The notes beneath the pieces are model-generated. The model worked only from the letters and a program-made list of their open reading frames with translations, ran no database searches and was not told where the DNA came from. From NCBI RefSeq assembly GCF_001657485.1, contig NZ_LXFU01000019.1, positions 1 to 44,279 on the forward strand: a DNA stretch of 44,279 nucleotides. Direction: 5' to 3'. Shown here piece by piece: positions 8,473-17,601 of this stretch. The translations under genes were made by a program, and so were the position numbers. Each line of letters opens with the position of its first letter. Position 1 is the stretch's first letter. The DNA is from Rhizobium sp. WYCCWR10014. Its GTDB lineage: Bacteria > Pseudomonadota > Alphaproteobacteria > Rhizobiales > Rhizobiaceae.

Positions 8473-8838
8473 ATGGCATTCGACCCCGCAAAAGAAATCG
8501 AACGTTTTCACGCTGCCATCAACGCCCTCGATTTTCCCGCAATCGAGGCCTATTTCGCCGAGGACGCGACCTATGTCTCGAACGGCGTCGGCAGCCTTGC
8601 CGGACGGGCTGAGATCATGGCCGCCTTCCGAAAATATTTCGACGACTATCCCGATCAGACGGCGGAAAATTCGCTGGTGGAAACGTTGACGCCGCTCTCC
8701 GGCCGGTCGGTCTGGTCGGTACGCGCCACCCACAGCAAGACGGGCAAGCCGCTGATCCGCGAGGGCGAGGAGACGATCACCTTCAATGCGGAAGGGCGTG
8801 TCACGCGGGTCGACGTCACCGATTACCAGGAGTTCTGA
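8473..8838 (+). CDS. NTF2-like / SnoaL-fold protein
   Basis: The 121-residue protein has the cone-like alpha+beta pattern of the NTF2/SnoaL superfamily. A helix pair (EIERFHAAINALDFPAIEAYFAEDATYV) is followed by an acidic pocket strand, then GRAEIMAAFRKYFDDYPD and four strands ending in VTRVDVTDYQEF. Such proteins are often small isomerases, cyclases or ligand binders. It follows the HAD gene by 5 bases and is likely in the mutY-HAD transcript. No specific substrate can be inferred. Confidence 0.8.
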   Translation: MAFDPAKEIERFHAAINALDFPAIEAYFAEDATYVSNGVGSLAGRAEIMAAFRKYFDDYPDQTAENSLVETLTPLSGRSVWSVRATHSKTGKPLIREGEETITFNAEGRVTRVDVTDYQEF

Positions 8839-8843
8839 CCGGA

Positions 8844-8887
8844 GCAATTCCAGCAAAAGTGTAGAGCGGTTTTGCGTCCGGAATTGC
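8844..8887. repeat. Dispersed rhizobial palindrome
   Basis: The arms GCAATTCC (8844-8851) and GGAATTGC (8880-8887) enclose an AAAA...TTTT inner stretch. This short stem-loop is of a type I recognise as repeated between genes in Rhizobium. It lies between convergent genes, next to the ccrM terminator. Confidence 0.6.
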
Positions 8888-8890
8888 GCA

Positions 8891-8930
8891 AAAACAAAAA
8901 GAGGACGCCCGGAGTTCGAACCCCGGGCGC
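8891..8930 (-). terminator. Rho-independent terminator of ccrM
   Basis: On the minus strand the stem CGCCCGG/CCGGGCG (8906-8912 with 8923-8929) is followed by CTCTTTTTGTTTT. It begins about 66 bases after the ccrM stop and closes that transcript. The loop contains GTTCGAA, which imitates a tRNA T-loop, but no tRNA is present. Confidence 0.82.
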
Positions 8931-8995
8931 CTTGGTCTTCTTCCGCAACTGGAGGGAAATCGGAAGAAGGTGGTTTCGATCCGTAGAGGCGCTGC

Positions 8996-10162
<1,167 letters not shown>

Positions 10163-10190
10163 TCATACGCTCTACGCTTAACTGTCCGTT

Positions 10191-10198
10191 ATGGTTAC
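10191..10198 (-). promoter_or_regulatory. Possible CtrA half-site upstream of ccrM
   Basis: On the minus strand the bases read GTAACCAT, one mismatch from the rhizobial CtrA half-site TTAACCAT, about 41 bases upstream of the ccrM start. In Alphaproteobacteria ccrM is a classic CtrA target. The match is short and may be chance. Confidence 0.35.
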
Positions 10199-10296
10199 GC
10201 AACTTAGTTACCAAAGCCTGAAGCGCTGGCCGATTTCGGGAATTTATTCGGGGTCCGATAAGTGAGCGGCAGACTTTGCCGACGCCGGCCGGCTGC

Positions 10297-10324
10297 CTGG
10301 CGGCGGCAAGAATGCCGCCGCCAG
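10297..10324 (-). terminator. Perfect 12-bp hairpin after the ABM gene
   Basis: CTGGCGGCGGCA and its exact complement flank a 4-base loop, starting 3 bases after the stop codon of the minus-strand ABM gene. There is no T-run, so it may act as a weak or Rho-assisted terminator or protect the 3' end of the message. Confidence 0.55.
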
Positions 10325-10327
10325 CGA

Positions 10328-10678
10328 TCAGGCGGCGTCGTGAACCCTGCGGCTGTCATCAGGCGCTTCGTCGCGTTCGAACATGCCGTAATCGCGAACG
10401 ACACTGGCGATCCGCAGGCGGTAATCGGCGAAGATGCCGCCGCGTCCGGCCTGCTGGGCTGCCCTGTGCGCCTCGAGATTGCGCCACTGCTTGACGGCTT
10501 CCTCATCGCGGAAAAAGGAAAGCGACAGCAGCTTGCCGCGGTTCGTCAGGCTCTCGAAACGCTCGATCGAAATGAAGCCGTCGATCTTTTCGAGCTCAGT
10601 GCGCAGCTCGCCGGCGAGATCCAGATATTTGTGGCGTTCGCCCATATAGGGCACGACTTCGAAGATGACGGCGATCAT
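10328..10678 (-). CDS. Antibiotic biosynthesis monooxygenase (ABM) domain protein
   Basis: The 116-residue protein has the dimeric alpha/beta ABM fold pattern: IAVIFEVVPYMGERHKYLDLAGELRTELEKIDGFISIERFES, then LLSLSFFRDEEAVKQWRNLEAHRAAQQ. ABM proteins include small cofactor-free oxygenases and heme-degrading enzymes, but many have unknown substrates. Its ATG overlaps the stop of the upstream NIPSNAP gene as ATGA, so the two are translationally coupled and may form a hetero-complex or act on the same compound. Confidence 0.85.
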   Translation of the reverse strand: MIAVIFEVVPYMGERHKYLDLAGELRTELEKIDGFISIERFESLTNRGKLLSLSFFRDEEAVKQWRNLEAHRAAQQAGRGGIFADYRLRIASVVRDYGMFERDEAPDDSRRVHDAA

Positions 10679-11004
10679 GACTGCACCAGCTTTGCGTGAG
10701 GAGTGGAGACATTTTTGAGGAAGATGCGATCCTCCTTCAGGATGAAGGCTTCGCGTCGGGCAAATTCATAATTCTCGCGGCCGAGCGGGTCGGCGGCCAG
10801 CCTGGCGCGATAGGCCTCGTAGGCGGCGAGGCTTTCGATATTGTAGACGCCGTAAGCGGTCGTCGCCGATCCCTCATGCGGGCCGAAATAGCCGATCAGA
10901 TCGGCGCCATTCTTCGGAATTGCCTGGCCCCAGTTGCGGGCATATTCGGCAAACGCCTCCTTCTTGAAGGGGTCGATCTGATAGCGGATGAAGCAGGTGA
11001 TCAT
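10675..11004 (-). CDS. NIPSNAP-family protein
   Basis: The 109-residue protein has a ferredoxin-like dimeric alpha/beta barrel of the NIPSNAP type (MITCFIRYQIDPFKKEAFAEYARNWG...LIGYFGPHEGSATTAYGVYNIESLAAYEAYRARL). AAGGAG lies at good spacing before this ATG, which I prefer to an upstream start. It is the first gene of a two-gene operon with the ABM protein and is divergent from an ArsR-type regulator 72 bases away, which is the likely regulator. The molecular function is unknown. Confidence 0.82.
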   Translation of the reverse strand: MITCFIRYQIDPFKKEAFAEYARNWGQAIPKNGADLIGYFGPHEGSATTAYGVYNIESLAAYEAYRARLAADPLGRENYEFARREAFILKEDRIFLKNVSTPHAKLVQS

Positions 11005-11076
11005 ATCGTTTCTCCTTTGGCTCTTCACCTATTTTCGCACATTGCCTGACGGCGATGCTTCGGTTACGATCGAACT

Positions 11077-11763
11077 ATGAAGGAAGGCCCTGATATTGCG
11101 CAGATCGGCGCGCTCATCGGCGATCCCGCCCGCGCCAACATGCTGGCGGCACTCACCGGCGGCCGGGCGCTGACGGCGACCGAGCTTGCCGGCGTCGGCG
11201 GCATCACCGTGCAGACGGCGAGCACCCATCTCGCCAAGCTCGAAGCCGGCGGGCTGCTTGCCCAGCGCAAGCAGGGCCGCCACCGTTATTTCACGTTGGC
11301 TGACGAGGCCGTCGCCCGGCTGATCGAAAGCATGATGGGCTTTGCCGCCGGACGCGGCCATCTGCGTCACCAGCCGGGACCGAAGGAGCCGGCGCTGCGC
11401 AAGGCGCGCATCTGCTACGATCACCTTGCCGGCGATTACGGCGTGCGGATGCTCGACAGCCTGATTGCCTCCAGCTCGATCGAGGCGGTCGGCGAAGGCC
11501 TGGCGCTGACGGAAAAGGGCGAAAGCGATCTCAAACGCATCGGCATCGATGTCAGCGACCTCAGATCGTCGCGCCGGCCGCTCTGCCGCTCCTGCCTCGA
11601 CTGGAGCGAAAGGCGCGCCCACCTCGCCGGCAGCCTCGGCAAGGCCCTGCTTTCAAGTTTCCTCGACAAGGGTTGGGCGCGGCGCACGGCCGAAAGCCGC
11701 TCCATCCTGTTTTCGCCGGAAGGCGACCGGCAGTTTCTGAAGCTATTTCCGGTCGATGCGTAG
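11077..11763 (+). CDS. ArsR-family winged-helix regulator
   Basis: The 228-residue protein has an N-terminal ArsR winged helix at about 8-80 (IGDPARANMLAALTGGRALTATELAGVGGITVQTASTHLAKLEAGGLLAQRKQGRHRYFTL). The C-terminal half of about 130 residues is unusual for plain ArsR proteins and includes a CxxC pair (PLCRSCLDW) that might bind metal or sense redox state. It diverges from the NIPSNAP-ABM pair, which it probably represses together with itself from the 72-base shared intergenic region. The inducer cannot be told. Confidence 0.85.
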   Translation: MKEGPDIAQIGALIGDPARANMLAALTGGRALTATELAGVGGITVQTASTHLAKLEAGGLLAQRKQGRHRYFTLADEAVARLIESMMGFAAGRGHLRHQPGPKEPALRKARICYDHLAGDYGVRMLDSLIASSSIEAVGEGLALTEKGESDLKRIGIDVSDLRSSRRPLCRSCLDWSERRAHLAGSLGKALLSSFLDKGWARRTAESRSILFSPEGDRQFLKLFPVDA

Positions 11764-11808
11764 GTTATTGCGGACCTGCAAGAGGTTCCGAGGCGGTATC
11801 CAGCGCCC

Positions 11809-12240
11809 TCACGCACCTGCCCTCTTTTCATCTTCCTGCCGCACATGGGCGCGCAGCGCGGCCAGCGTGAGCGCCAGCGCCGCGTGATTGCTCTCGGCTT
11901 CACCGAGCACGCTTTCGCTCTCCTTGATCTCGCGCAGCTGCGCACCGTAGAGCGACTCGTCTGCTGTCTGGCGGCCGCGGGCGAGGTGCCAAACCGCATC
12001 CGGCCGGACTTCCCGGCACAGGTCGATGGCGTGATTGACGTCGTGTGTGAAGGGTCGCGCCATCAGGAAGCCGTGCTCTGACTTGATACTGCTCGGCAGG
12101 TAGTCGTTAGGACCGTCGAAATCCTTGGGCTCGGCCGGCCGGAGTTGCTTCAACAGAAAGGCACAGGTGATGAAAGCGTCGATCCGGCTGTCGGGCATGT
12201 CAGTCTTTTCCAGGGTTTCGATGATGTCCTCGATCGTCAT
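11809..12240 (-). CDS. Conserved hypothetical protein, phage-associated type
   Basis: The 143-residue protein starts MTIEDIIETLEKTDMPDSRIDAFITCAFLL after a good AGGAAG ribosome site. The opening helix with a conserved Asp and the closing ALALTLAALRAHVRQED helix recall a small family common in rhizobial genomes and prophages whose function is unknown. The central part (EHGFLMARPFTHDVNHAIDLCREVRPDAVWHLARGR) contains a Trp/His segment. It faces the ArsR gene 45 bases away tail to tail. No neighbour suggests a role. Confidence 0.6.
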   Translation of the reverse strand: MTIEDIIETLEKTDMPDSRIDAFITCAFLLKQLRPAEPKDFDGPNDYLPSSIKSEHGFLMARPFTHDVNHAIDLCREVRPDAVWHLARGRQTADESLYGAQLREIKESESVLGEAESNHAALALTLAALRAHVRQEDEKRAGA

Positions 12241-12668
12241 GCAGTCTTCCTCTTCATCCATTCTTTGGCATGCCGCTTCTCTTCCCAATAGCGGCGGTGG
12301 CGTTCTCCTCCCGATCGCCATCTAGTGCATGAGATTGCCAAAGGTAGTCCCGGGGCTGCGGTTAGTCTGCCATGACGCGGATTTGATAGATGTCGCTCCA
12401 CCGGCCAGCAATGACGTCGCCTGCAGCCAAACCTTCTTCGGCACCGTTGGAGCCGCCAAGATTGAGGTTTTCCGACCCGTCGGCCGCCTCATGAAACCCT
12501 CCCATAACGCTCGAATGTCAACCATGACGGCGAGGTCGGACCAAGGTCCGAGGGATATCCGACTGAGTACCTAAGGCAGGAACAGAGGGTCGAAACCGAA
12601 GTTTGTCAGGCAGCTATCCATCCATTCCGGATGCGACGGCAAGTTAGAAACAAACGGAGGAATACACG
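12241..12668. other. Intergenic region with a possible short reading frame
   Basis: No confident gene lies here. On the minus strand, 12362-12505 encodes a 47-residue frame ending GDVIAGRWSDIYQIRVMAD with fairly normal codon use. A competing frame with a better ribosome site (GGGAGGG before an ATG) overlaps it. This may be the 3' remnant of a gene. The right end holds the ribosome site GGAGG of the Gly/Ser-rich gene at 12669. Confidence 0.35.
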
Positions 12669-13235
12669 ATGATGAAGGCAACACATCTGGCCTTGGCGGC
12701 CGCCCTTTTGGCCGGCACGGCTGTTTCCGGCTTCGCTCAATCGTCTAGCACCGTCGGCACAGGCGGTTCGTCGGCCGGCGGCGGAACTGCGAGCAGCACG
12801 ATCGGTACTGGTGGCAGCTCTGCCGGGGGCGACTGCCCGGCTGGTTCGACCAACTGCAAATCCGGCACGTCCTCGACGGTCGGCACGGGCGGCTCATCGG
12901 CCGGTGGCGGCACTTCGAGCAGCACGGTCGGCACCGGCGGATCTGCTGCGGGCTCGGGCTCGGGGTCTGCTTCGACGCTTGGCACCGGCGGTTCGTCGGC
13001 CGGCGGCGGCACGTCCAGCAGCACCGTCGGCACCGGCGGCTCCGCCGCAGGTTCGGGCGACGCGAACTCGGCCTCGAGTGTTGGAACCGGTGCTTCGTCG
13101 GCGGACGGAGACAAGACCGGCAGCACTGTCGGCACCGGCGGCAGTGCAGCGGGAAGCTCTGACGACAACAAGGGCAAGAAGGGCTGTGCGCCCGGACAGG
13201 TCAAGAAGGATGCCGCCGGCACAAAAGGCTGCTGA
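12669..13235 (+). CDS. Exported Gly/Ser-rich repeat protein (TVGTGG repeats)
   Basis: The 188-residue protein begins with a Sec signal peptide (MMKATHLALAAALLAGTAVSGFAQ, cleavage probably after FAQ). The mature part is eight near-identical units of the form S-S-T-V-G-T-G-G-S-S/A-A-G separated by short Gly/Ser linkers. A CPAGSTNC loop lies at 56-63 and a Lys/Gly-rich tail carries two more Cys (173 and 188). The composition suggests an extended, flexible surface or matrix polymer, but no function is known to me. GGAGG sits 8 bases before the start. It is the first of three adjacent genes of the same style. Confidence 0.82.
   Translation: MMKATHLALAAALLAGTAVSGFAQSSSTVGTGGSSAGGGTASSTIGTGGSSAGGDCPAGSTNCKSGTSSTVGTGGSSAGGGTSSSTVGTGGSAAGSGSGSASTLGTGGSSAGGGTSSSTVGTGGSAAGSGDANSASSVGTGASSADGDKTGSTVGTGGSAAGSSDDNKGKKGCAPGQVKKDAAGTKGC
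12741..13155 (+). repeat. Degenerate in-frame tandem repeats
   Basis: Eight units of about 30-60 bases encode STVGTGGSSAG-like peptides. The conserved core reads roughly ACSGTCGGCACSGGCGG and is separated by variable Gly/Ser linkers. They arose by in-frame duplication and could expand or shrink by slippage or recombination. Confidence 0.75.
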
Positions 13236-13287
13236 CGATGTCGGCCGGCGTCTTGATGGCGCCGGCCAAGCCCTCGGAGATAAACCA

Positions 13288-13638
13288 ATGGCAAAGTTTT
13301 TCACTATCGCACTGGGCGCTTCACTCGTCCTGATCGCCGGACAGGCAATGTCCGAGGAGATCAAACTCGACGACGGAACGACATGCATCGTCGTCCAGTC
13401 TCAGTCGTCGCAGGGAGACATGTCCACCACCGTGACGGCCGGCAACGGCCATGTTTCGTCATCGACCACGACCGGCGGCGGATCGACCGGCACCTCTTCG
13501 TCATCCTCTTCCGCCAGTTCCTCGGCCGGATCGGGAAGCGTCGACAGCTTTTCGACGGCAAGCATCACGCGGCCTGACGGCACCGTCATCACCAAACGGT
13601 CCGACGGGACCTGCTCGGTCACGAAACCCAAGAAGTAG
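13288..13638 (+). CDS. Exported Ser-rich protein
   Basis: The 116-residue protein has a signal peptide (MAKFFTIALGASLVLIAGQAMS). The N-terminal part has one Cys (KLDDGTTCIVVQSQS). A Ser/Gly/Thr low-complexity centre (SSSTTTGGGSTGTSSSSSSASSSAGSG) follows, then a C-terminal ITRPDGTVITKRSDGTCSV with a second Cys. The two DGT-C segments flanking the spacer could form a disulfide. It lies 52 bases after the first repeat protein and 9 bases before the third gene, so the three probably form one operon. It is not recognised as any described family. Confidence 0.75.
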   Translation: MAKFFTIALGASLVLIAGQAMSEEIKLDDGTTCIVVQSQSSQGDMSTTVTAGNGHVSSSTTTGGGSTGTSSSSSSASSSAGSGSVDSFSTASITRPDGTVITKRSDGTCSVTKPKK

Positions 13639-13647
13639 GAGATGGCA

Positions 13648-14091
13648 ATGAAACCTATCAACCTTATCGCGGCGGCCTCGATCGCGCTGCTCGCGTCGAG
13701 CTCGGGCGTTATTGCAGAGGAGTGCAATGCGGCCGGAACGGTCGGAACAGGCGGAAGCGCTTCGGCAGGAGGCACATCCGCAAGCTCGGTCGGAACGGCG
13801 GGCACCTGCCGGACCGATGACGGCACGACCTCTTCGATCGGATCTGGGGGAAGTGCAGCCACCACCGATGGAAAGGCGCAAAGCAAGACCCACGTCAACG
13901 ACAGTGGCGACAAGCTGAAAGCCCAGACGAAAGCCCAGGCAGTCGACAAGGGGACGTTCAGCAAGTCGCGCACAAAGACCAGCACCGACGGCAGCACGCT
14001 GGATAGCACGACCCGCACGATGTCGCATGTCCCTGGCGAGAAGCCGGTCAAGAACACCACAAATCAGAAGATCATTCTGCCGGAGCAATAG
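13648..14091 (+). CDS. Exported Gly/Ser-rich protein with VGTGG repeats and basic tail
   Basis: The 147-residue protein has a signal peptide (MKPINLIAAASIALLASSSGVIA, cleavage before EECN). Three degenerate repeats (TVGTGGSASAG, SSVGTAG, SSIGSGGSAA) share the signature of the first gene, with Cys in EECN and GTCRT. A hydrophilic Lys/Thr/Asp-rich tail of about 80 residues follows. AGGAG is 6 bases before this ATG; an in-frame ATG at 13642 is less well placed. Shared repeats and adjacency suggest the cluster arose by duplication and acts together at the cell surface or outside the cell. Confidence 0.76.
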   Translation: MKPINLIAAASIALLASSSGVIAEECNAAGTVGTGGSASAGGTSASSVGTAGTCRTDDGTTSSIGSGGSAATTDGKAQSKTHVNDSGDKLKAQTKAQAVDKGTFSKSRTKTSTDGSTLDSTTRTMSHVPGEKPVKNTTNQKIILPEQ

Positions 14092-14097
14092 TTGGAT

Positions 14098-14129
14098 GGG
14101 GCTCGCCCTTGTAACCGAGGAAGAGCCCC
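14098..14129 (+). terminator. Hairpin after the Gly/Ser-rich cluster
   Basis: GGGGCTC (14098-14104) pairs exactly with GAGCCCC (14123-14129), 7 bases after the last stop codon. No clear T-run follows, so its strength as a terminator is uncertain. Confidence 0.45.
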
Positions 14130-14326
14130 GCCCTATTACATCATCCGGCGCTCGAGGTGCCCGTGCCAGTCATCCGCTCTACTCTCAAATCGGCTCAACT
14201 TTTTATCGAAGATGAAACGTTGACTGCAACCTATTGTTTTTGCGCCGGTAAGCGACATGGTGCTGAGAAAATAATTAAGCATATTCGGCTACTCTCACCT
14301 TCTAAATTTAACGAGAGAGCCCTGTC

Positions 14327-16156
14327 ATGGCGTCGATCCAGCATAAGATCATCATTGCAAGCATCGCGATTTTCGGGTTGGCGGGCGGCGCGACTGGCGT
14401 CGGCATCTGGTCCGCCTCGACCCTCTCCGAAAACAACGCCGAGGTTGCCCGGTCGGCCCAAATTCTGCGCAACCACATGCAGGCCGACATGATGCATGAC
14501 GCAATGCGCGCGGACGTGCTGGCATCCATGCTGGCGTCCAATCCGGCAGCAGGCATAGACGCAGCCGGGGTGAAGGCGGATCTGGCGGAGCACGACGCGT
14601 CGTTCAGCGAGATGATTGCTGCCAACAAGGCGCTTGCCGCCGACGAAAAGACCAAAGCGCTGCTTGCCAGCATCGAACCTCCCCTTCTGACCTATGTCGA
14701 AAGCGCCAAGAAGATCGTCGATCTGGCGAGCCAGGATCCCTCAACGGCATTGAAGGCATTGCCGGATTTCATGGCGCAGTTCTCTACCTTGGAAACGGCC
14801 ATGGAACAGGCCGGGGATGAGATCACCGCGGCGTCGGACGAAATTTCCAAGTATAGCGCCGACATAAAAGCGTCGGTCGATATTGTTCTGAAATCACTTC
14901 TCGCCGCGGCCGCGCTGTTTGCGCTCGGCCTCTATTTCCTGACCCGCAAGACCGTCACCAGACCAATCCTTTCGCTTTCCAATGACATGCAAAGGCTCGC
15001 CGGCGGTGACACAGCCATTGCCTGCGCCGGGATCGGCCGCACCGATGAAATCGGGACGATGGCGTCGGCTGTCGAAATCTTCCGCCAGGCGGCGATTGCC
15101 AACAAGCAACTCGAAAAAGATGCCGAGGCCGCCCGATTGCAGGGTGAAACCGAGCGGGTCACGGCGCGCCAGCAGGCTGACGAAGATGCAGCCGAACGGC
15201 TGCGGGCGGCGACATCGGGTCTCGCCGCAGGCCTGAAGAGGCTTGCATCCGGCGATCTCGCCTTCCAGATCGACGAGCCCTTCGCCCCGGACTTTGAAAA
15301 CCTCCGGCATGATTTCAACATGTCGATCCGGCAGCTCGATCAGACGCTCAGCGCGATTGCAACCGCCATTGCCGCGATCGACGAAGGCACCAGGGAAATC
15401 GCCTCCGGGGCCGGCGACCTGTCGAAACGAACCGAACAGCAGGCGGCCTCTCTCGAAGAAACCGCCGCAGCGCTCGACCAGATCACCGCCAATGTCTCGA
15501 ACTCGAGCAAGCGGACCGATGAGGCACGCACGGAAGCGACCGATGCAAATCGCAATGCCGCCAAGTCTTCCGAGGTCGTGTCGCATGCCGAAGAAGCGAT
15601 GCGCCGCATCGAGGCTTCGTCCCAGCAGATCTCCAGCATTATCGGCGTGATCGACGAGATCGCCTTCCAGACCAATCTGCTGGCGCTGAATGCCGGCGTC
15701 GAAGCGGCACGCGCCGGCGACGCGGGCAAGGGCTTTGCGGTGGTCGCCCAGGAAGTCCGCGAACTCGCCCAGAGATCGGCTCAGGCGGCAAAGGAAATCA
15801 AAGGCCACATCCAGAAATCCTCGGTGGAGGTGGAAAGCGGCGTCAAGCTGGTTCTCGACACCAGCCAGGTTCTGAAGGCAATCAGCGAGCAGATTGCCCG
15901 TATCAATCAGCACATGGATGCAATCGCCGTATCGGCCAGAGAGCAGTCGACCGGCCTTGCCGAAGTCAACACCGCCGTCAATTCCATGGACCAGGTGACC
16001 CAGCAGAACGCGGCGATGGTGGAGCAATCCACCGCGGCATCCAGCCAGCTTGCCCAGGAAGCTGCCACGCTGCGCGAACTGGTTTCGCGGTTCAGGCTTC
16101 GTGCGACAGCTTCGCAATCTGCAACTGGACGCCGGGGTGGGCAGCTGGCGGCCTGA
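14327..16156 (+). CDS. Methyl-accepting chemotaxis protein
   Basis: The 609-residue transmembrane chemoreceptor signals to CheA/CheW. TM1 is at about 8-30 and a helical periplasmic sensor of the four-helix-bundle type covers about 31-185. TM2 is at about 188-208, HAMP at about 205-260 ([18 protein letters not shown]) and a second HAMP-like unit at about 297-345. The cytoplasmic signalling hairpin has its tip near residue 445 ([22 protein letters not shown]). Gln/Glu pairs at likely methylation sites flank the hairpin. There is no CheR-binding NWETF pentapeptide; the C-terminus ends GRRGGQLAA. The ligand is unknown. No che genes are adjacent, so it is a stand-alone receptor. Confidence 0.94.
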   Translation: MASIQHKIIIASIAIFGLAGGATGVGIWSASTLSENNAEVARSAQILRNHMQADMMHDAMRADVLASMLASNPAAGIDAAGVKADLAEHDASFSEMIAANKALAADEKTKALLASIEPPLLTYVESAKKIVDLASQDPSTALKALPDFMAQFSTLETAMEQAGDEITAASDEISKYSADIKASVDIVLKSLLAAAALFALGLYFLTRKTVTRPILSLSNDMQRLAGGDTAIACAGIGRTDEIGTMASAVEIFRQAAIANKQLEKDAEAARLQGETERVTARQQADEDAAERLRAATSGLAAGLKRLASGDLAFQIDEPFAPDFENLRHDFNMSIRQLDQTLSAIATAIAAIDEGTREIASGAGDLSKRTEQQAASLEETAAALDQITANVSNSSKRTDEARTEATDANRNAAKSSEVVSHAEEAMRRIEASSQQISSIIGVIDEIAFQTNLLALNAGVEAARAGDAGKGFAVVAQEVRELAQRSAQAAKEIKGHIQKSSVEVESGVKLVLDTSQVLKAISEQIARINQHMDAIAVSAREQSTGLAEVNTAVNSMDQVTQQNAAMVEQSTAASSQLAQEAATLRELVSRFRLRATASQSATGRRGGQLAA

Positions 16157-16349
16157 CGGCTGCTATCTGCCTGCCGTTGTTCAAGCCAACCTGGCACGAC
16201 CGATCCGGCAGCGACGCCGGAGCCGGTCGCTTGCCGCATCGCAGCCATGCTTGAGATCAGGTTGAGCTTTGGCCGGGCATCGTGTAAAGCCGCAGCATTC
16301 CCGGACAAGACCCAGACTCCAGCCCAGACTTTCAGCAAGGCGTGAACAT

Positions 16350-17039
16350 ATGGACGGCTTCGACCTCATCATCTTCGACTGCGACGGCGTTCTCGTCGAT
16401 TCGGAAATCATCGCGGCGGAAGTCGAATCCGCGCTTCTGACAGAGGCCGGATATCCGATCGACGCCGAGGAAATGGGCGAGCGCTTCGCCGGCATGACGT
16501 GGCGCAACATCCTGCTGCAGATCGAGCGCGAGGCAAGCATCCCGTTTTCGGCCTCGCTGCTCGACAAGTCGGAGCATATGCTCGACCTTAGGCTGGCGCA
16601 GGACGTCCAGGCCATCCCAGGCGTCGAATTCGCCGTCTCCAGGCTGCCGATCAAGCGCTGCATCTGCTCGAATTCGAGCACCAAGCGGCTCGACATGATG
16701 CTGAGCAAGGTGGGCCTGAAGCCGCTGTTTGCGCCGAACATCTTTTCCGCCAAGGATCTTGGCCCCGACCGCGTCAAGCCGAAGCCCGACATCTTCCTGC
16801 ACGGCGCAAGCCAGATGGGCGTTTCGCCTGACAAGGTTGTCGTGGTCGAGGATTCCGTCCACGGCGTACATGCGGCACGCGCCGCCGGCATGCGCGTCAT
16901 CGGCTTTACCGGCGCTTCGCACAGCTATCCCGCCCATGCTGACAAATTGACGGATGCCGGCGCCGAAACGGCAATCTCGCGCATGAACGACCTGCCAGGC
17001 GTCGTCGCCGCATTGGCGGCTTGGGACAACGTTCTCTGA
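16350..17039 (+). CDS. HAD-superfamily phosphatase (phosphoglycolate/beta-PGM type)
   Basis: The 229-residue protein has the full HAD set. FDCDGVLVDSE holds the nucleophile Asp10 and acid Asp12, CSNSS is motif II, KPKPD is motif III and VVVEDSVHGVHAARAAGM is motif IV. A helical cap (SEIIAAEVESALLTEAGYPIDAEEM...) follows motif I. The family dephosphorylates sugar phosphates or phosphoglycolate; the exact substrate is open. The ATG with AAGG upstream is chosen because earlier in-frame codons lack any HAD similarity. It stands alone between the chemoreceptor and the hip remnant. Confidence 0.88.
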   Translation: MDGFDLIIFDCDGVLVDSEIIAAEVESALLTEAGYPIDAEEMGERFAGMTWRNILLQIEREASIPFSASLLDKSEHMLDLRLAQDVQAIPGVEFAVSRLPIKRCICSNSSTKRLDMMLSKVGLKPLFAPNIFSAKDLGPDRVKPKPDIFLHGASQMGVSPDKVVVVEDSVHGVHAARAAGMRVIGFTGASHSYPAHADKLTDAGAETAISRMNDLPGVVAALAAWDNVL

Positions 17040-17265
17040 GGCGTACTATGCCCGCGGGCTATGCATAAGCATTTCCCTCTTTCTCCCGAGTGACGGCCCA
17101 AATCGCTGGGCAGTTTTGCGCTGCCCGTTAACTGCCACCAGACTTCCAGCTGCCGAGCCCATAAGTCGTCGCGAGCATATGGAGCTGTGACCTATGGCCG
17201 ATGGTATGGCAGGTATCGATCGGGAATCCATCCGATCGATTTTATCAAGGTAATTGCTATTATAT

Positions 17266-17299
17266 TAGCACTTATATCCATTATTTGATATAAGTGCTA
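17266..17299. promoter_or_regulatory. Palindromic operator in front of hipB
   Basis: TAGCACTTATATC (17266-17278) and GATATAAGTGCTA (17287-17299) form a perfect 13-bp inverted repeat with an 8-base spacer in an AT-rich stretch directly before the hipB start codon. HipB dimers bind inverted TATC...GATA sites in other bacteria, so autoregulation by the encoded HipB is likely. The inner spacing differs from the E. coli site. Confidence 0.72.
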
Positions 17300-17301
17300 T
17301 T

Positions 17302-17601
17302 ATGTTCACATTTAATATGACCTCTCCCGCCGAGGTGATTGTCGGCCTGTCGGAACGAATGAAGCGTCGACGTATTGATGCCGGCCTCACTCAAAGGGAG
17401 TTAGCCGCAAGAGCTGGCGTTTCCTACGGATCGCTAAGACTGTTCGAAGAGACGGGAAAGGTTTCACTTGAAGCTCTCGTGAAGATTGCCTTTGTTCTAG
17501 AAGCCGAAGCTGAGTTCGAGCACTTGTTTCCGCCTCGCCCGCCCAAGACAATTGACGATGTCATTGGCCGTCCTGTCAGGCAGAGGGTGCGCAAGAGATG
17601 A
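17302..17601 (+). CDS. HipB-like antitoxin / XRE regulator
   Basis: The 99-residue protein has an XRE helix-turn-helix at about 16-65 (LSERMKRRRIDAGLTQRELAARAGVSYGSLRLFEETGKVSLEALVKIAFVL) and a short basic tail (IGRPVRQRVRKR), the usual form of HipB. The start may be 17302 or the ATG at 17317; neither has a ribosome site, so the message could be nearly leaderless. Its stop overlaps the first codon of the truncated hipA as ATGA, the standard hipBA coupling. With its toxin gone it can now only be a solitary repressor. Confidence 0.85.
   Translation: MFTFNMTSPAEVIVGLSERMKRRRIDAGLTQRELAARAGVSYGSLRLFEETGKVSLEALVKIAFVLEAEAEFEHLFPPRPPKTIDDVIGRPVRQRVRKR

Noticed and set aside
8904..8930. tRNA-like T-arm (GGTTCGAAC in a GC stem)
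   Set aside because: There is no acceptor, D or anticodon arm around it, and a T-run follows on the minus strand. It is the ccrM terminator.
12741..13155. CRISPR-like array
   Set aside because: The repeats are unequal, coding and in frame, and the spacers are simple Gly/Ser codons; no cas genes are present.
17040..17265. Possible gene upstream of hipB
   Set aside because: Only short frames without ribosome sites occur. The region is best read as intergenic DNA and the hipB promoter.
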